From assembly GCA_021014945.1 (NCBI GenBank), contig MU266378.1, positions 1 through 64,000 on the forward strand: 64,000 bases of DNA, read 5' to 3'. Below are positions 34,343 to 45,478 of the stretch, one piece after another (the first letter of the stretch is position 1; every line of letters begins with the position of its first letter). The notes below the pieces were generated by a model. That model searched no databases. It was not told where the DNA came from and saw nothing but the letters and a program-made list of their open reading frames with translations. The stretch comes from Leucogyrophana mollusca (Eukaryota > Basidiomycota > Agaricomycetes > Boletales). A program made the position numbers and the translations under genes.

Positions 34343-36496
34343 ATGTATTCTGTCTTGTTCTTGCTCTCTAGCTTTGTCTCCGCGTCTCTCTTGCTGCTTT
34401 CAAGTTATGCTGTATTCCATACGTTCATTGCGCCTCGTTTCAATCCACTTCGTAAACTGGCTGGACCACCCATTAGAGGATTGTTTGGAAATCATATGTC
34501 CCCGGTGCTCGAGTGAGTGCTATCTTGTATCTCTAGAAGAAAAAGCCTTTTGCAGAACATCTATTTCTATCGCCAGTCCCTTCCGATCGCCCAAAACTCA
34601 CGAAGCGTATGTGCAAAAATATGGCCGAAATGTTAGGATTAGAGGCCTTGGTCCTGTAAGCCATTTTTCATATGCGCAAATCTTACTTTCAGTGACCACG
34701 TAGGTAGTGGGATGAACGTCTGTTGCCGTTAGATCCTGTATCCGTCTCGCACGTGTTGAAGAACAGCACTATCTACGAGAAACCGTGGCAATCGCGCCGG
34801 CTTATAACAAGTCTTATCGGCTGCGGTATGCTTGCCGCAGAAGGCCACGTTCACAAACGCCAGCGGCGCGTCGCGACTCCCGCTTTCTCGATACAGAACA
34901 TGAGGGCGCTCGTTCCTCTCGTTTTCAGCAAGGGAAATGAGCTGAAAGAGAAATGGATAGAAATTCTCGACAGCGCAGGCGGCTCTTCCGTGGATAGTGC
35001 TCGCGAAACTGAGATCGACGTTTGTCATTGGATTAGTCGAGCTACCTTCGATGTCATCGGACTGGCAGGTGACTTTTACAGCAAAAATCCTGGTGCACCT
35101 AATCCTGACAGTGCATTAGGCTTTGGCTACAACTTCAATGCTATCCAAAAGCAGTCGGATGAACTCTTTTCCGCCTACAAAGAAATGTTTGAGATAGCCG
35201 TCTCCCAAGGAGAAGGATTCAGAACGATCCTCGGAATTTATCTCCCCACCATCAACAACTTATTTGTAAGTGCTCATTAACACTATATGTGGAGAATTCA
35301 TCGATGTCTGCTCGTGAAGCCCGATAATCGCGCCAGGACAGTGCTACGATGCCAAGAGGTCATTCGTCGCGTGGCTGGAAAGCTAGTCCAGCAAAAGAAA
35401 TCAAGAATCCAAGAGGGAGAGAAGAACGGCATAGCCAACGCAGACAAAGATCTACTTAGTTTGCTGCGTAGGACTAGTTAAAGTTGGCTTTTGCACTCGT
35501 TTGGCTGATCATATATCTCGCCTAGTGAAATCAAATGTTGCAACGAGCCTTCCGCCAGATCAGCGCATCTCGGACGAAGACATTCTCCACAACGTCAACA
35601 CATTCATGTTTGCAGGCTCCGACACCACATCTCTTGCTCTCACTTGGACACTCCTCCTACTGGCTCGCTATCCTGCCATGCAAAGTCGTCTCCGCACCGA
35701 ACTTCTGACTGTTGTACCTACCACTCCTGAGTCGCAACTGACACCCGAGGAAACCGAATCCCTCCACAGCACACTTTCCAACTTGCCGTACCTTGACAAC
35801 GTTACAAAGGAGGCCCTTCGGTTGATTCCTCCTGTGCACTCGTCCCTGCGAGTGGCGACCCAGGATGACGAGGTTCCCGTGTCGTACCCTGTTCACCTGA
35901 GCGATGGAACTGTGTCTGATCAAAAGTCAGTCCGAGTGCCAAAGGGGAGCTTCGTCCATGTGCCAGTTGAGGCCCTCAATCTCGACAAAGAAATCTGGGG
36001 AGAAGATGCATGGGAGTTTGAGTAAGAAGGACCTGCTATTTTATGGTTTCTGCGATCTGAAGAAGCTCCCCGTATAGCCCTGACCGGTGGGACAATCTCC
36101 CGGAAGCCGTGCAATCGCTGCCTGGTCTGTTCTCAAACCTGCTTACATTCTCTGCTGGTCCAAGGGTAAGTCATCTATGACCCTGAATGGTTGTCCCTTC
36201 CACTGAAGTGGTCCTCGTTTAGTCTTGCATCGGCATGCGATTTTCGATGATTGAGATGAAAACTTTCTTATATATCCTCCTCACCAACTTCGTGTTCTCC
36301 GAGACCGACAAGAAGATCTACAAAGCTAATGTGTGAGTCCACGTTCCTTGGAGCTGTGCCTTGACAGTCGGCTTATGATGACATACCGCCTAGTGTTTTG
36401 ACGCGACCGTATGTGTCTCGCCAGTTCAAGATGGGCAGTCAATGTCCTCTACTTGTCAAGCGATTCGTCAAACAAGACACTGTATCCGTACCGTAG
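34343..36496 (+). CDS. cytochrome P450 monooxygenase
   Basis: Membrane-anchored haem monooxygenase. The N-terminal anchor MYSVLFLLSSFVSASLLLLSSYAVFHTF is followed by the Pro-rich hinge LAGPPIRGLFGNH. After three short introns come KTHEAYVQKYGRNVRIRG, HKRQRRVATPAFS (C-helix), the I-helix FAGSDTTS (AGxDTT proton-delivery motif), the K-helix TKEALRL (ExxR), the PERF-like NPDRW, and the haem loop FSAGPRSCIGMRF with its Cys ligand. The C-terminus ends VKQDTVSVP. All family signatures are intact and eight exons join in frame. Substrate unknown. It sits alone, next to repeat DNA, with no obvious biosynthetic partners. Confidence 0.9.
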
Positions 36497-36776
36497 TCTC
36501 TGGTTTTGACATTTTTAGTTTAAGCCCCCATTCTCCGTTATCTTCCGCGATCATTGTTTGTATTACTAGGGAGCGAAGCCACCGCAATCGGCGGAAACTT
36601 GTTCTCCCATCTTCCGTTCGACAGACCATCAACATTGCCAAAACGAATGTAACGATACAAGAGAAACATTATACAAAAGTTACATATCGAAGCAGGGCTA
36701 CAAAATAACGCGAATGAGTAGCATGTGTGTGATCAGCGAGTTGGTAAAGCCTGAGGCAGAGCACAAAGCAATTTCA

Positions 36777-39335
36777 TCAATCGTGGACTTTCTTCGAACC
36801 AGTCAGATTCTTCCCCCACGCAACAACACCTTGACTAAGCCTAGCCGCAGCCCTGCCCAGTCGTCTCATCTTTTCCGTATTAACGGATGTTCGCATCGAG
36901 GCGCGACGAGGGGAATGCGCCTTCTCTGCGCCCATATCCATATCCATGAATGATCGCATAGGTGGGACATCTTCGTCCTCGACCAAAGGTCGCTGTTTAG
37001 CAGAACGCCTCTGAAGAATATCATATCGCTCCAAACGTGGTGGCGCACGAAGGGCCTCCGGAAAATCAGGAACGTGCAGCGGCGCATAAGGTAGGTAGGG
37101 CACCGACTGATGAACAGGACTTGAGAAGTGCCGATCGCGCAAGGAACCTTTTCCAGTGGTTCCGGTGAGGGGGAAGACTGCACTTGACTGATGCTTCTTG
37201 GGACGTGCAAGAGCCGCTGGAAGAGAAGGGCGTCTTTCTCTCTTGAAAAACGAGCCCCTACTCGGCAAAGTCGCAGTGTCTTCTTCAGTGAACGTTTGCG
37301 ATCTGCGCTGGGAGGCAGGGCCGTGAGCCTTAAGCTTTGACAAGCTCAACTCGAGTCTGTCGAGTGCGGATGCGCGCTTCGTTGACGGTGCCCGTGGCTG
37401 GATAGCCTCTCGAGCAGTTTTGGATGCCTCCGAGTTGATGCTCACGGCACTGCGATTTGTTACAATGCCAGTCGACTGGAGGTCGAAGACCTGCCCCCAG
37501 CGCCTGAGACTCACGTTTCGCGAGTCAACGATATCCACACTGTTGTCTCGTGAAACCGGTAGCCGCTGGAAAGGTTCGAACGAGGTAGTCTCATCCATTC
37601 CTTGCGCCAAGACTACGGGGACACGCACGGCCCTTGTGGACATTTCGGCCCTAGCTTCACCTGGGATATCCTCATGTGCGGGCAGATCGCAATTTCCCAA
37701 CGACATCTGGCTCGGAACTTTGGCCAGGCCAGACGTTTTGTCGGGTGGAAAACGAACCGGTCGCCCCTCCAGGCCAGTCACATCCTCTGAAGCCTTGTCA
37801 ATCTGAAAACCGGAGAGTCCCCTGTTCGTACCACAAGACGACCTTTGCGCAACGTCAGAGTGGGAACGAAGTCGGTTATCTTCGAAAGCGGTCCTATCGT
37901 GGCCATGGGCTGGTGTGTCAGAGATATTTTCTCCCGAGGATCCTGGGTCCGCCGGAAGGCCAACCATCATGCTGACCTGATCAAGCAACGCACTGCACCT
38001 CATTGAAAGTTCGGCCTCGGCCTCGTCGTCTTCGGCCTCCAATGAGTACTCGTCACTGTCTTGACCTTCCGAGTCTTCCACTACTTCCAAACCTCTTCTT
38101 GCCATGAGCACAGGCGGGAGGGGAACTCGCGCTGGGGTTGTCGGGGGGCCGCCTCTGGTCTGTGATCCCCACACCCTCAGAAATTCTTTCACAGCCATCG
38201 TCTCCTCCTCTGTAAAGAGATTGGCAACGTCAGGACCTATGGAAGGAGGGCGCGGAAACTGGAGGTTTAAAGGAAAGGCCGAAAGTTCCTCGGGTCCATC
38301 GATGAGTGCATCCCCCACTTCCTCGATGGTTCCGGAAGGCGCGAGCGCATCGACGGAAGGCAGATGCATCTCCGACTGGGACAACCGACCGCCTAGAGGC
38401 ACGCCAAAATCGCGGGCAAACCGGCGAGTTTTGCGAATTTCGGGGAGGGAAGGGTGGCGATGGGCTCCAACGCTGAAACCAGAAAGTAGCTGGCCTTCTG
38501 CAGTACGACGCTCTGGGTTGCTACAAGTGGTCCGAGCCGCCGTAACAGGTGTAGGTGTGTCGCTTTCTTCGAGCCGGTTCTCTGTTGGAAGATTCGGCAA
38601 TTGCTTACTCCACAACTGTCGCCCATCTATGATGTTCCCGCAGAGTCCCGAATGAGCTTCCTCGGCAGCAGAGAAGCGGTTCAGCCCGGCGTCGTAGGTG
38701 GCGCTCGGGTCAGCATCGTAGAAATGCGTGAGGAAGGCGGTGATTGGTGTCTCGTTTGCGCAAGCGACGTGGGTTGTGGGGGGAATGGTGAACTCAGGGG
38801 TCCTGGGAGAAAGCTGCTCTGGTGTGTTGGTGCTGCCAGACCATGAGGTATGGCTACATGTAAGGAAAGGGTGATATGAAATGAATTTGCGGATACGACA
38901 CACTGGACATAGGACGAACCTGTACGAAGAAATTGGCGACAACGCCAGGCCGGCCCGCGGGCCTGAGAGGAGCATTGAAGAACTATCCGACACTGGACGA
39001 GGAGGGCCCGATATCGAAAAGCTAGTTTGTCTCCTCAGAGGAGCACCGGGGCTGGTGGCGTGTCGCCGAAGGACGGCAGGTGTGCGGTCTTCGTGCCTCG
39101 AAGCGCCGGTTCTTTGATCCCGACGTGCGGATGAAGATTCCGCCTCTGCCATCGAGGGTTCGGAAGGGCGGAGACTGGCGTGCATGACGTGGATTAAAGT
39201 CCAAGCGGAAGTTGGAAAAGACGATAGCGATGTGACAACTAAAGCGATTATAGATTGTTGAGTTAAACCTGAGGAGGCTGCGGACGCGTCCGCTCGTAAA
39301 GTTGAACAACAACGCCAGCAACGAGCTTCAACCAT
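36777..39335 (-). CDS. large unknown protein, Ser/Arg/Pro-rich
   Basis: One open frame of 852 codons. Position 39152 (MAEAESSSARRDQ) is an alternative start that removes an unusual hydrophobic leader, and I think it more likely. A 66-nt GT-AG segment within the frame (near 38850-38920) is a multiple of three without a stop and could be an intron, which would remove an apparent CPVC motif. The rest is mostly disordered, with blocks that look ordered: NLFTEEETMAVKEFLRVWGSQTRGG, AELSMRCSALLDQVSMMVGLPADP, RASALDRLELSLSKLKAHGP and EKMRRLGRAAARLSQGVVAWGKNLTG. No domain recognised. Possible scaffold or regulatory protein. Confidence 0.6.
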   Translation of the reverse strand: MVEARCWRCCSTLRADASAASSGLTQQSIIALVVTSLSSFPTSAWTLIHVMHASLRPSEPSMAEAESSSARRDQRTGASRHEDRTPAVLRRHATSPGAPLRRQTSFSISGPPRPVSDSSSMLLSGPRAGLALSPISSYRFVLCPVCRIRKFISYHPFLTCSHTSWSGSTNTPEQLSPRTPEFTIPPTTHVACANETPITAFLTHFYDADPSATYDAGLNRFSAAEEAHSGLCGNIIDGRQLWSKQLPNLPTENRLEESDTPTPVTAARTTCSNPERRTAEGQLLSGFSVGAHRHPSLPEIRKTRRFARDFGVPLGGRLSQSEMHLPSVDALAPSGTIEEVGDALIDGPEELSAFPLNLQFPRPPSIGPDVANLFTEEETMAVKEFLRVWGSQTRGGPPTTPARVPLPPVLMARRGLEVVEDSEGQDSDEYSLEAEDDEAEAELSMRCSALLDQVSMMVGLPADPGSSGENISDTPAHGHDRTAFEDNRLRSHSDVAQRSSCGTNRGLSGFQIDKASEDVTGLEGRPVRFPPDKTSGLAKVPSQMSLGNCDLPAHEDIPGEARAEMSTRAVRVPVVLAQGMDETTSFEPFQRLPVSRDNSVDIVDSRNVSLRRWGQVFDLQSTGIVTNRSAVSINSEASKTAREAIQPRAPSTKRASALDRLELSLSKLKAHGPASQRRSQTFTEEDTATLPSRGSFFKRERRPSLPAALARPKKHQSSAVFPLTGTTGKGSLRDRHFSSPVHQSVPYLPYAPLHVPDFPEALRAPPRLERYDILQRRSAKQRPLVEDEDVPPMRSFMDMDMGAEKAHSPRRASMRTSVNTEKMRRLGRAAARLSQGVVAWGKNLTGSKKVHD

Positions 39336-40047
39336 GTGTTAGAGCCCCGAGCCCGTGAGTGATCTATGAACACTCACATAGTCAATGTGGGGAATCTGGC
39401 GGGGAATTGGTGCGAGAATGGGCGTCTCAGATCAGCCTTGGCATGAACGGTTGTTGAGGGGCGAGATTAAAACAGAAAGGCTCGTGGTGAAAGTACAACC
39501 GGCCCCGCGAGTCGTTATGGTTCAACGAACCTGATTGGACCCAGCAGGAAGGAATACGCACTGGGGCAAAGAATTGGAATGCTCAACAGACTCCAGATGC
39601 GACAAGGTGCGCTGCGCCTCTCAAAAACACTTCATGAAGGTGATGGTGAGAGGGAAGTACCGCCAGCCGAAAACAATCGCTCAGCGATTTTTTTTCATTC
39701 TTTAAGACTGACCCGTGGATCGTTCAGCTGTCCGACTTGGTGCGGTGCGGTTGGTCACCTCAAAAGTTACAAGCCCGCGGTGTTGGCGCTGGTGTGCTAT
39801 TCCAAATTCGGTCACCGAATGATCGGCGGAAATTTTCCAATGACCTCCGATGGCACGGTCATCTCAACGGAAGCACTGCAAGGCGCAGCGGGCTATAGGG
39901 GCAACGGGAGATTATCCCACCGAGAAAAGGCTTGGGTGTCGACTCACATCTCAGGGGTGAAGAGGAATAGGCAGGGCATGAAGCGTAGAATGCATAGCCT
40001 TAGGATATCTTCAGAGATACATGCATGAAACCGTGATAGCCCTACAT
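39336..40047. other. intergenic, 712 nt
   Basis: Contains the promoter of the large unknown gene and the 3' side of RPS2. A 149-codon frame here (39579-40028) has no motifs and overlaps the RPS2 3' side; not called. Confidence 0.4.
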
Positions 40048-40927
40048 CTAGTACGCCTTCTTCGCGGTCAGCTGCAAATGAGCACTGTGCTCGTCGTATG
40101 GCACCTTTGATACAGGAATCTCGCGCCAGAGATCCGGTGTCAGGAAGGAGTAAGTTTTGGTGATCTTCAAAAATGATATCAGCCAGAGGCATGAGAACGG
40201 AACTTGCAACGAGACGTACGGCGGCGAAAGTGGCTTTCAGGAAGTTGCCCATCGTGGCAGTCGAACCCTTCGACTGTGTGTAGCAATCCTCCACACCGGC
40301 CATCTGCAGCAATCGTTTCGATGCAGGAGCAGCGACGATGCCAGTACCCCGCGGTGCAGGAATAAGTCGGCACATGACTGACCCAACCTTTCCACTGACT
40401 TTCGATGGGACGGTGTGTGGGTCACCGAGAGCAGCACCCCAGTAACCTCTCCGCACGGGAATGACAGAGAGTTTGGCAAGGATGATAGCACCACGGATAG
40501 CGGTGGCCACTTCCTTCGCGCACTTCACACCCAAGCCAACATGACCATCGAAGTCACCGATTGCAACGAAAGCCTTGAAACGAGTGCGCTGACCGGCGCG
40601 GGTCTGCTTCTGAACAGGCATGATTTTCATGACTTCGTCCTTGAGTTTAGGGAGGAAGAAGTCGACGATCTGGTATTCTTTGACGGGAAGGGAGAAGAGG
40701 TAGATTTCCTCCATGGATTTGATCTTGCCATCCTTCACGAGACGACCGAGCTTGGTGACGGGAACCCTGGACGCTATGTGAGCTGGATAGCCCCGCATGT
40801 CCATTCAGGGCACGCACCACTCCTTCTCTTCGTCCTTGCGGCCTCCGCGGCGGGGGCCCCGACGACCTCTGCCACGATCTCCACGCCCGCGTCCAAATCC
40901 ACCACGTCCTCGTGCAGCGTCAGCCAT
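40048..40927 (-). CDS. RPS2: 40S ribosomal protein S2 (uS5)
   Basis: Small-subunit protein near the mRNA entry tunnel that helps decoding accuracy. The N-terminal RGG-rich stretch ([25 protein letters not shown]) is typical of eukaryotic uS5 and is an arginine-methylation target in other species. After an intron at codon W38 the protein continues [37 protein letters not shown], then [37 protein letters not shown] (S5 signature) and [36 protein letters not shown] second intron follows, and the last exon encodes [38 protein letters not shown]. Two introns in all, complete. Confidence 0.96.
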
Positions 40928-41685
40928 TTTGATTTATGAGCCGGAAGTAACTGTGAACAATGCAATGAGTGAGAACCGATGCGGAAAGGTAGCTTGGATG
41001 AAGAGACAAGACGATAGCTCGATACCAGCAGTGAACAGTTACATCCAGCGACACCAGAGGCCATCCATCTTGTCAGCGTGAAATCCGCGTTCGGAATTGG
41101 CCCCAAGCGTTACGGATAGCTTCACTGCTGACATCGACGCCAGTACGAAATAATGACACTCACGTCTTGAGGTTTGTCGGCGTTGAGCTCGCTGTCGATA
41201 AGCTTTCCCTACACTCTCGAATCTCTGGATGGTAGCACTGCGCCACAGCCGGCCCTAAAACAGCCAAGATGGACCCCTGGCACTTGTCCATGCCCCTCAG
41301 AACCTGCAACTCTTCCGTAGCTACACAGGCCCAGTCACATCACAGAATCAGCGATAGAACACTCGCCGCATGCTCTTCTTCAAGTGAATCGAGGCTGGAG
41401 AATGTCCGAGGACATGCACAAAACATGCGACACCTGGGTCAAGGGCGAAGGTCTCAGAGATCCCTGGGGTCCCTATTGTGGCGCCATTGCCTGCTGATAA
41501 ATTGACTCAGCTGGCTCCGACACCATCGCCCGCTCTTCCCTCCGAAACTCGTCAGTCCGAAACGTGCTTTAGCTTGTAGTAAGTACTTCCCAGATTTACT
41601 CGTTCTTAGGGCTCATAATCTTGAACAAAGATACTTGCTCTATCCCATTCACTCCCGAACACTACCCCAGTCAAGTTGGCAGCGA
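40928..41685. other. intergenic, divergent promoters of RPS2 and antizyme, 758 nt
   Basis: Upstream of both RPS2 (minus) and antizyme (plus). Open frames here have no family features. A 5' UTR intron for either gene is possible but cannot be fixed from sequence alone. Confidence 0.4.
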
Positions 41686-42705
41686 ATGTCGAATTCAAAT
41701 ATGTCCAATTTTATGAAACAGAAATTTAGTCTTTGCCCCGCGTAAGCCTTCATTCCAACATTTGCTTTCAAGTGCCCACATGGATATCCTCACGCAGCAA
41801 CGGCCGTCAAGCCGTTGGAGATGGGGCCTTCACCACCGACATCACTCCTAGTGTACTTGCCGTGTGCCAGATGCAGGGCACCGACGACATGTACTATTAC
41901 TCTACTACGTTCTCTGGCGGACCCGGAGTAGGTGTTCTCTCCCCATGTGCGACTTGGATGTTAACTTTGTGAAGTGGCGGTTTTGACACCCCCAACGCTA
42001 AATGCCCTCCCGACAGAGGGTCGTCAGACTGTGTGACAGGCAGTCTGGCGCCTATCATCTCCATCTCTCCAGACTCGCAATTTTCTTCATCGCCTCCAGA
42101 GAAACTCGCCCACTCATTCATCCGCTCATCCACCGCACCATACCGAACTGTTGTCGGCCCACGAGACATTCCGTGCAGGTCTGATTCGCCTTACGACGTC
42201 GCGACTCCACCCTTGACGCCGGACGACGATGAAGGGAGCGATGCTTCTTCTGGTATATCTATTGAGCAGTCGAAGGATGCTTTGGATTTTCTTTTGAACA
42301 TTTTCCCCCGTGACGGATTGAGTGTTTTGCCCTTTGCCAAGAGCGTTACCGTATCTGCTCCCAACATGGGGGTCGCTTTTGACGGGGTCGTCGTCGAATT
42401 GCCGGGCAAGTCGAAGACCCTTTACGTCGACGGCAAGAACGCTGAGGCGGTCAGCTTGCGCGAAAGGTTCGTACCCTTGGTGGCTCCTGGTATTGTTGCG
42501 CTGATTACGCATATGCAGTATCGTTGCACTTCTCGACCTGGCCGACGACCAGCTTCAGTGCTCCGCCTTGGTCATCGCTCTCGACAAAACATCCGGTGCC
42601 CTAAGCGAACTCCTTCATTCACTCATGTACGTTGGGGGAAATGTGGTTACTAAGCCTCCCTTCCAGGTTGATCCCGCGTATCTTCTTGTTGGGTTGGAGA
42701 TTTAG
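41686..42705 (+). CDS. ornithine decarboxylase antizyme, made by +1 frameshifting
   Basis: Antizyme binds ornithine decarboxylase, targets it to the proteasome and limits polyamine uptake. ORF0 starts at 41686 (MSNSNMSNFMKQKFSLCPANG...), is joined across an intron ending about 41798, reads VCQMQGTDDMYYYSTTFSGGPG, crosses a 47-nt intron (41928-41974) and stops at TGA 41984-41986. The main ORF is in the +1 frame from GAC at 41985. It contains DALDFLLNIFPRDGLSVLPFAKSV, SKTLYVDGKNAEAVSLRESIVALLDLADDQLQCSALVIALDK, and after a 52-nt intron the hallmark ELLHSLMYVGGNVVTKPPFQVDPAYLLVGLEI. Production therefore depends on polyamine-stimulated +1 recoding, the known autoregulatory switch of this family. 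Confidence 0.92.
41978..41990 (+). promoter_or_regulatory. programmed +1 frameshift site, TTT TGA C
   Basis: ORF0 ends CGG TTT TGA. Reading resumes one base later at GAC ACC CCC AAC. Antizyme sites have the form NNN-UGA; TTT TGA is used in some animals, while TCC TGA is the commonest elsewhere. The distance to the preceding acceptor (four codons) means the signal is only formed after splicing. Confidence 0.85.
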
Positions 42706-42913
42706 TGGCCAGAGAGGGACAACGTGCTCGGTTTCGGTGTGTTGGATGGAAGTAAAATTACGAGTTCTGTATATATCTCCGAGTTGGCGATGAATGACGA
42801 CTATTCTTTCTATTTTTTAAAACTTGTCGCGAGTGTTACACGCTGTGCCAAAGTTGCAACAATAACATGCCAAGTCGCTAATCGCTTCGCTCATCTTGTT
42901 CTGTTGTGCTACC

Positions 42914-44069
42914 ATGGGAGGTTTTGTTGATTTCTTGCTTGCGATCGCTAGGGCATTGTGCGGCTCAGCCTCACAGAATGAGGTCGAGGAATATCCTCAG
43001 AAGCCACCTACCACTGCTCCAGTACAAAGGCCTTCGCAGCAGAGACCTCAGCAAGCGCCTCCACAGCCAGCAGATCAAGACCAGTTCCCTCCCTTGCCTA
43101 GTGCGCCGAAGCAGGACCACAAGCATCGCAAGGTAAGTCCATCCTCTAGATGATCATATGTGCCACTAGGCTTGGCTGAGCGGCCGTCGGCAGCACCAAG
43201 AGCAACAGGCTCCCGCCGCAAAACATGATACGCAAGTGCTACCACCGGACCACGAACAATCCCCCCAACCGAGCCGCGAACGCTACGAGGTACGTCTCTT
43301 CAAATAAGTCGTCGCCCTCTCATAAGTCATGACAATTTCCAGGATGCGAACCAGTTCAACCAGCATAATGAGCACTACATGTCCCTACGCGCGAAGGCTA
43401 ATCAGGAAGGCGACCAGATGGCGCAGTGTTTCCAGCAGAGCCACGAAGCTTACGCCCGGCACGACGGTGCCCTCGCCAAGGAACTGTCACTGCAAGGAAA
43501 GCAGCATGAGCGGGAGATGGAACGTCTAAATGCTGAAGCTAGCGAATGGATCTTCCGAGGTGTGATGTTCTCTGCAATACCAGCCTTTGGATTGCCCTGA
43601 CTCGAGCGTCTGCAAGAGAATAACACTGTGCGCATGATACACCCATTCCACAAGGATATGATGTGCTGACGAGGCTTGTGAGCAGGACAGTAAGCCTGGC
43701 GAGGTCGATTTGCACGGCCTGTATGTCAAGGAAGCCATCGCGTTTTCCGACAAGGCCATCAAAGAAGCTAGACAGCGCGGTGACTCCAAAATCAGGCTCA
43801 TCGTAGGTGCGTACTTGTCCAAAGTTTAAGCTGGGTCGAATGTGAAGAATTGAATGGCATCCCTGATCAGGAAAGGGTCTGCATTCTGACGGTCATGTAG
43901 CCAAGATCAAGCCAGCTTTGGAAGAGCTGATGCGACAGTACGTCTGCCTGCGATGCGAAGTTCTTGGTACTTGACACCTAATACCTGATATAGGCACCAA
44001 GTACCTGCAGAACTCGATCCCCACAACGCCGGCGTCCTTGTCGTGCATCTGGATGGGCAGACTTTTTGA
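42914..44069 (+). CDS. SMR-domain protein 1 (DUF1771-SMR)
   Basis: First of four SMR paralogues in the array. The N-terminus MGGFVDFLLAIARALCG is a short hydrophobic/amphipathic segment, followed by a Gln/Pro-rich linker. DUF1771: HYMSLRAKANQEGDQMAQCFQQSHEAYARHDGALAKELSLQGKQHEREMERLNAEASEWIFR. After ENNT and an intron comes the SMR domain: PGEVDLHGLYVKEAIAF...RLIVGKGLHSDGHVAKIKPALEELM...NAGVLVVHLDGQTF. Both SMR signatures, (V/L)DLHG and GKGLHS, are intact. SMR domains are nucleases acting on RNA or DNA (for example Cue2 in no-go decay). The introns split the protein at the same places as in paralogues 2-4. Confidence 0.88.
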
Positions 44070-44387
44070 TGCTAAGTAAATCAGGACCTTTCGCAATAGG
44101 GACTCATTGGTAGGCCCAATGTGGCGAGTGCTTCGCAAGCCCCACGATACCCTCGTGGCCAAGTAGAGGGTGGTCAACTTTTTTATACTTCAGGTTGTTA
44201 TATATCCAAGTTATTTAGATACGTGGATCTACTGAAGGGGTTATTTAGTTGGGGTCCCCTTCTCCCCCTAACATCTGAGACGCACTTCGTGTTGGAGTCG
44301 TGTAATCAGTGTGGCCGTGTCTTGTCGATTGACGCCTGCCGCGGAGCTTCATAGTTTCTCTGAGCTTCCATCACAACATTCTGTAGT
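44070..44387. other. intergenic, 318 nt
   Basis: Short spacer inside the SMR array. No SMR-like remnant was seen. Confidence 0.4.
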
Positions 44388-44889
44388 ATGGCGTCCTCTT
44401 GGCTTGAGTTACCTGCATTGGCTGTCGGGTCGTTCTTGGATAGAGGCGAGAGAGAACTTTTTGGCGGCAACACTCGCTCTCGATTCACAGAAGGGGACTG
44501 GCAGGTGTTAGCAGAGGCGGACCCTTGGGCGGACCAGCCTTCCTCTCCCAACATCAATGACAACCACAGCTGGCACGAGGAACACACCCCGGCCCACGAG
44601 GTAAGTTGCTATGCTTTCTGCTTTGGTGGTACAGTCGGGTAATTGAGATCTTCTCCACGTACATAGCAGGAGCAGAACCCTAGTTCGACACCTGAACGAC
44701 GCGATACAATTCCTGCAGAGAGTAAAACGCGCAGATGGATGATGGTTGCAGCTGCAGCTGCACTTGCAATTGGAGGCGTCGCGCTTGTGTTGGCTCGCCT
44801 GTCGACCGACGACGACGAGACTCTGCAGGTGCGACTCGTTTCTCTGTTTGTTCATGGTAGCCTGGACCAAGTCCCTAGGAATCGCATGA
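44388..44889 (+). CDS. small tail-anchored protein inside the SMR array
   Basis: Three exons join in frame and give about 125 residues: MASSWLELPALAVGSFLDRGERELFGGNT..., a polar acidic region, RRDTIPAESKTRRW, a membrane helix MMVAAAAALAIGGVALVLARL, an acidic end DDDETLQ and, from a tiny last exon, SLGIA. The C-terminal helix preceded by basic residues suggests a tail-anchored protein. There is no SMR or DUF1771 motif. The last exon is the weakest part. Function unknown; its position suggests it belongs with the membrane-anchored SMR proteins, but this is inference. Confidence 0.5.
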
Positions 44890-45478
44890 ACCCTATGAAT
44901 CGGAGGATCGCTCTGATAACCAGTGTACGACGGTCAAGCAAGAAAGCAGCCCGTAGGACGTTGACTTGGGGCGTCCCCGGCTAGGTCACAGCTCTTGTGC
45001 CGGGCGGTCTCGAGTGACACTCTGTTTGCCAATTGCACCCCATACAGAATCAAGTACACATGGCGAAGATGCATAAGAAGAGCCGGCTGTGAGCTATGCG
45101 CCCACTCTTCCCCTTTTTAAGCAAATTTAGGTTATTCTCGGAAGGATCATCCCAGGTGTTCTTCTGTACGTCGTGTAGGCTGGTGACACCTAACAATACA
45201 ATATTAACACACACTCGGCAGTTCAGCTGATAATCTGTCAACAGGGCAGACGCCATCATGCCATTGTACGTGTTTTGTTTGCACAGCCTATAGGCGCTTA
45301 TTTCCCCGACCGCAATTGACGATAGCTTCGCTTTAGCGCCCCACAACACCAAAAAGGGGTGACCTGCAGTAAGCCATGCTGCAGTTTGTCGTAACAGGCG
45401 GCTTCCATTGGCACTCGTGAGCATTCTGTTGGGCGTCTCCTTATAGGCTTTGCTTGAAACCACTATCATCATCGAACA
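44890..45478. other. intergenic, 589 nt
   Basis: Spacer before SMR gene 2, containing its promoter. A 140-codon minus-strand frame (45050-45472) has no motifs and is not called. Confidence 0.4.

Noticed and set aside
40780..40804. ATG at 40804 ([12 protein letters not shown]) as start of RPS2
   Set aside because: It is inside the first intron; splicing from EEKEW to VPVTKLG restores the conserved uS5 N-terminus with its RGG stretch.
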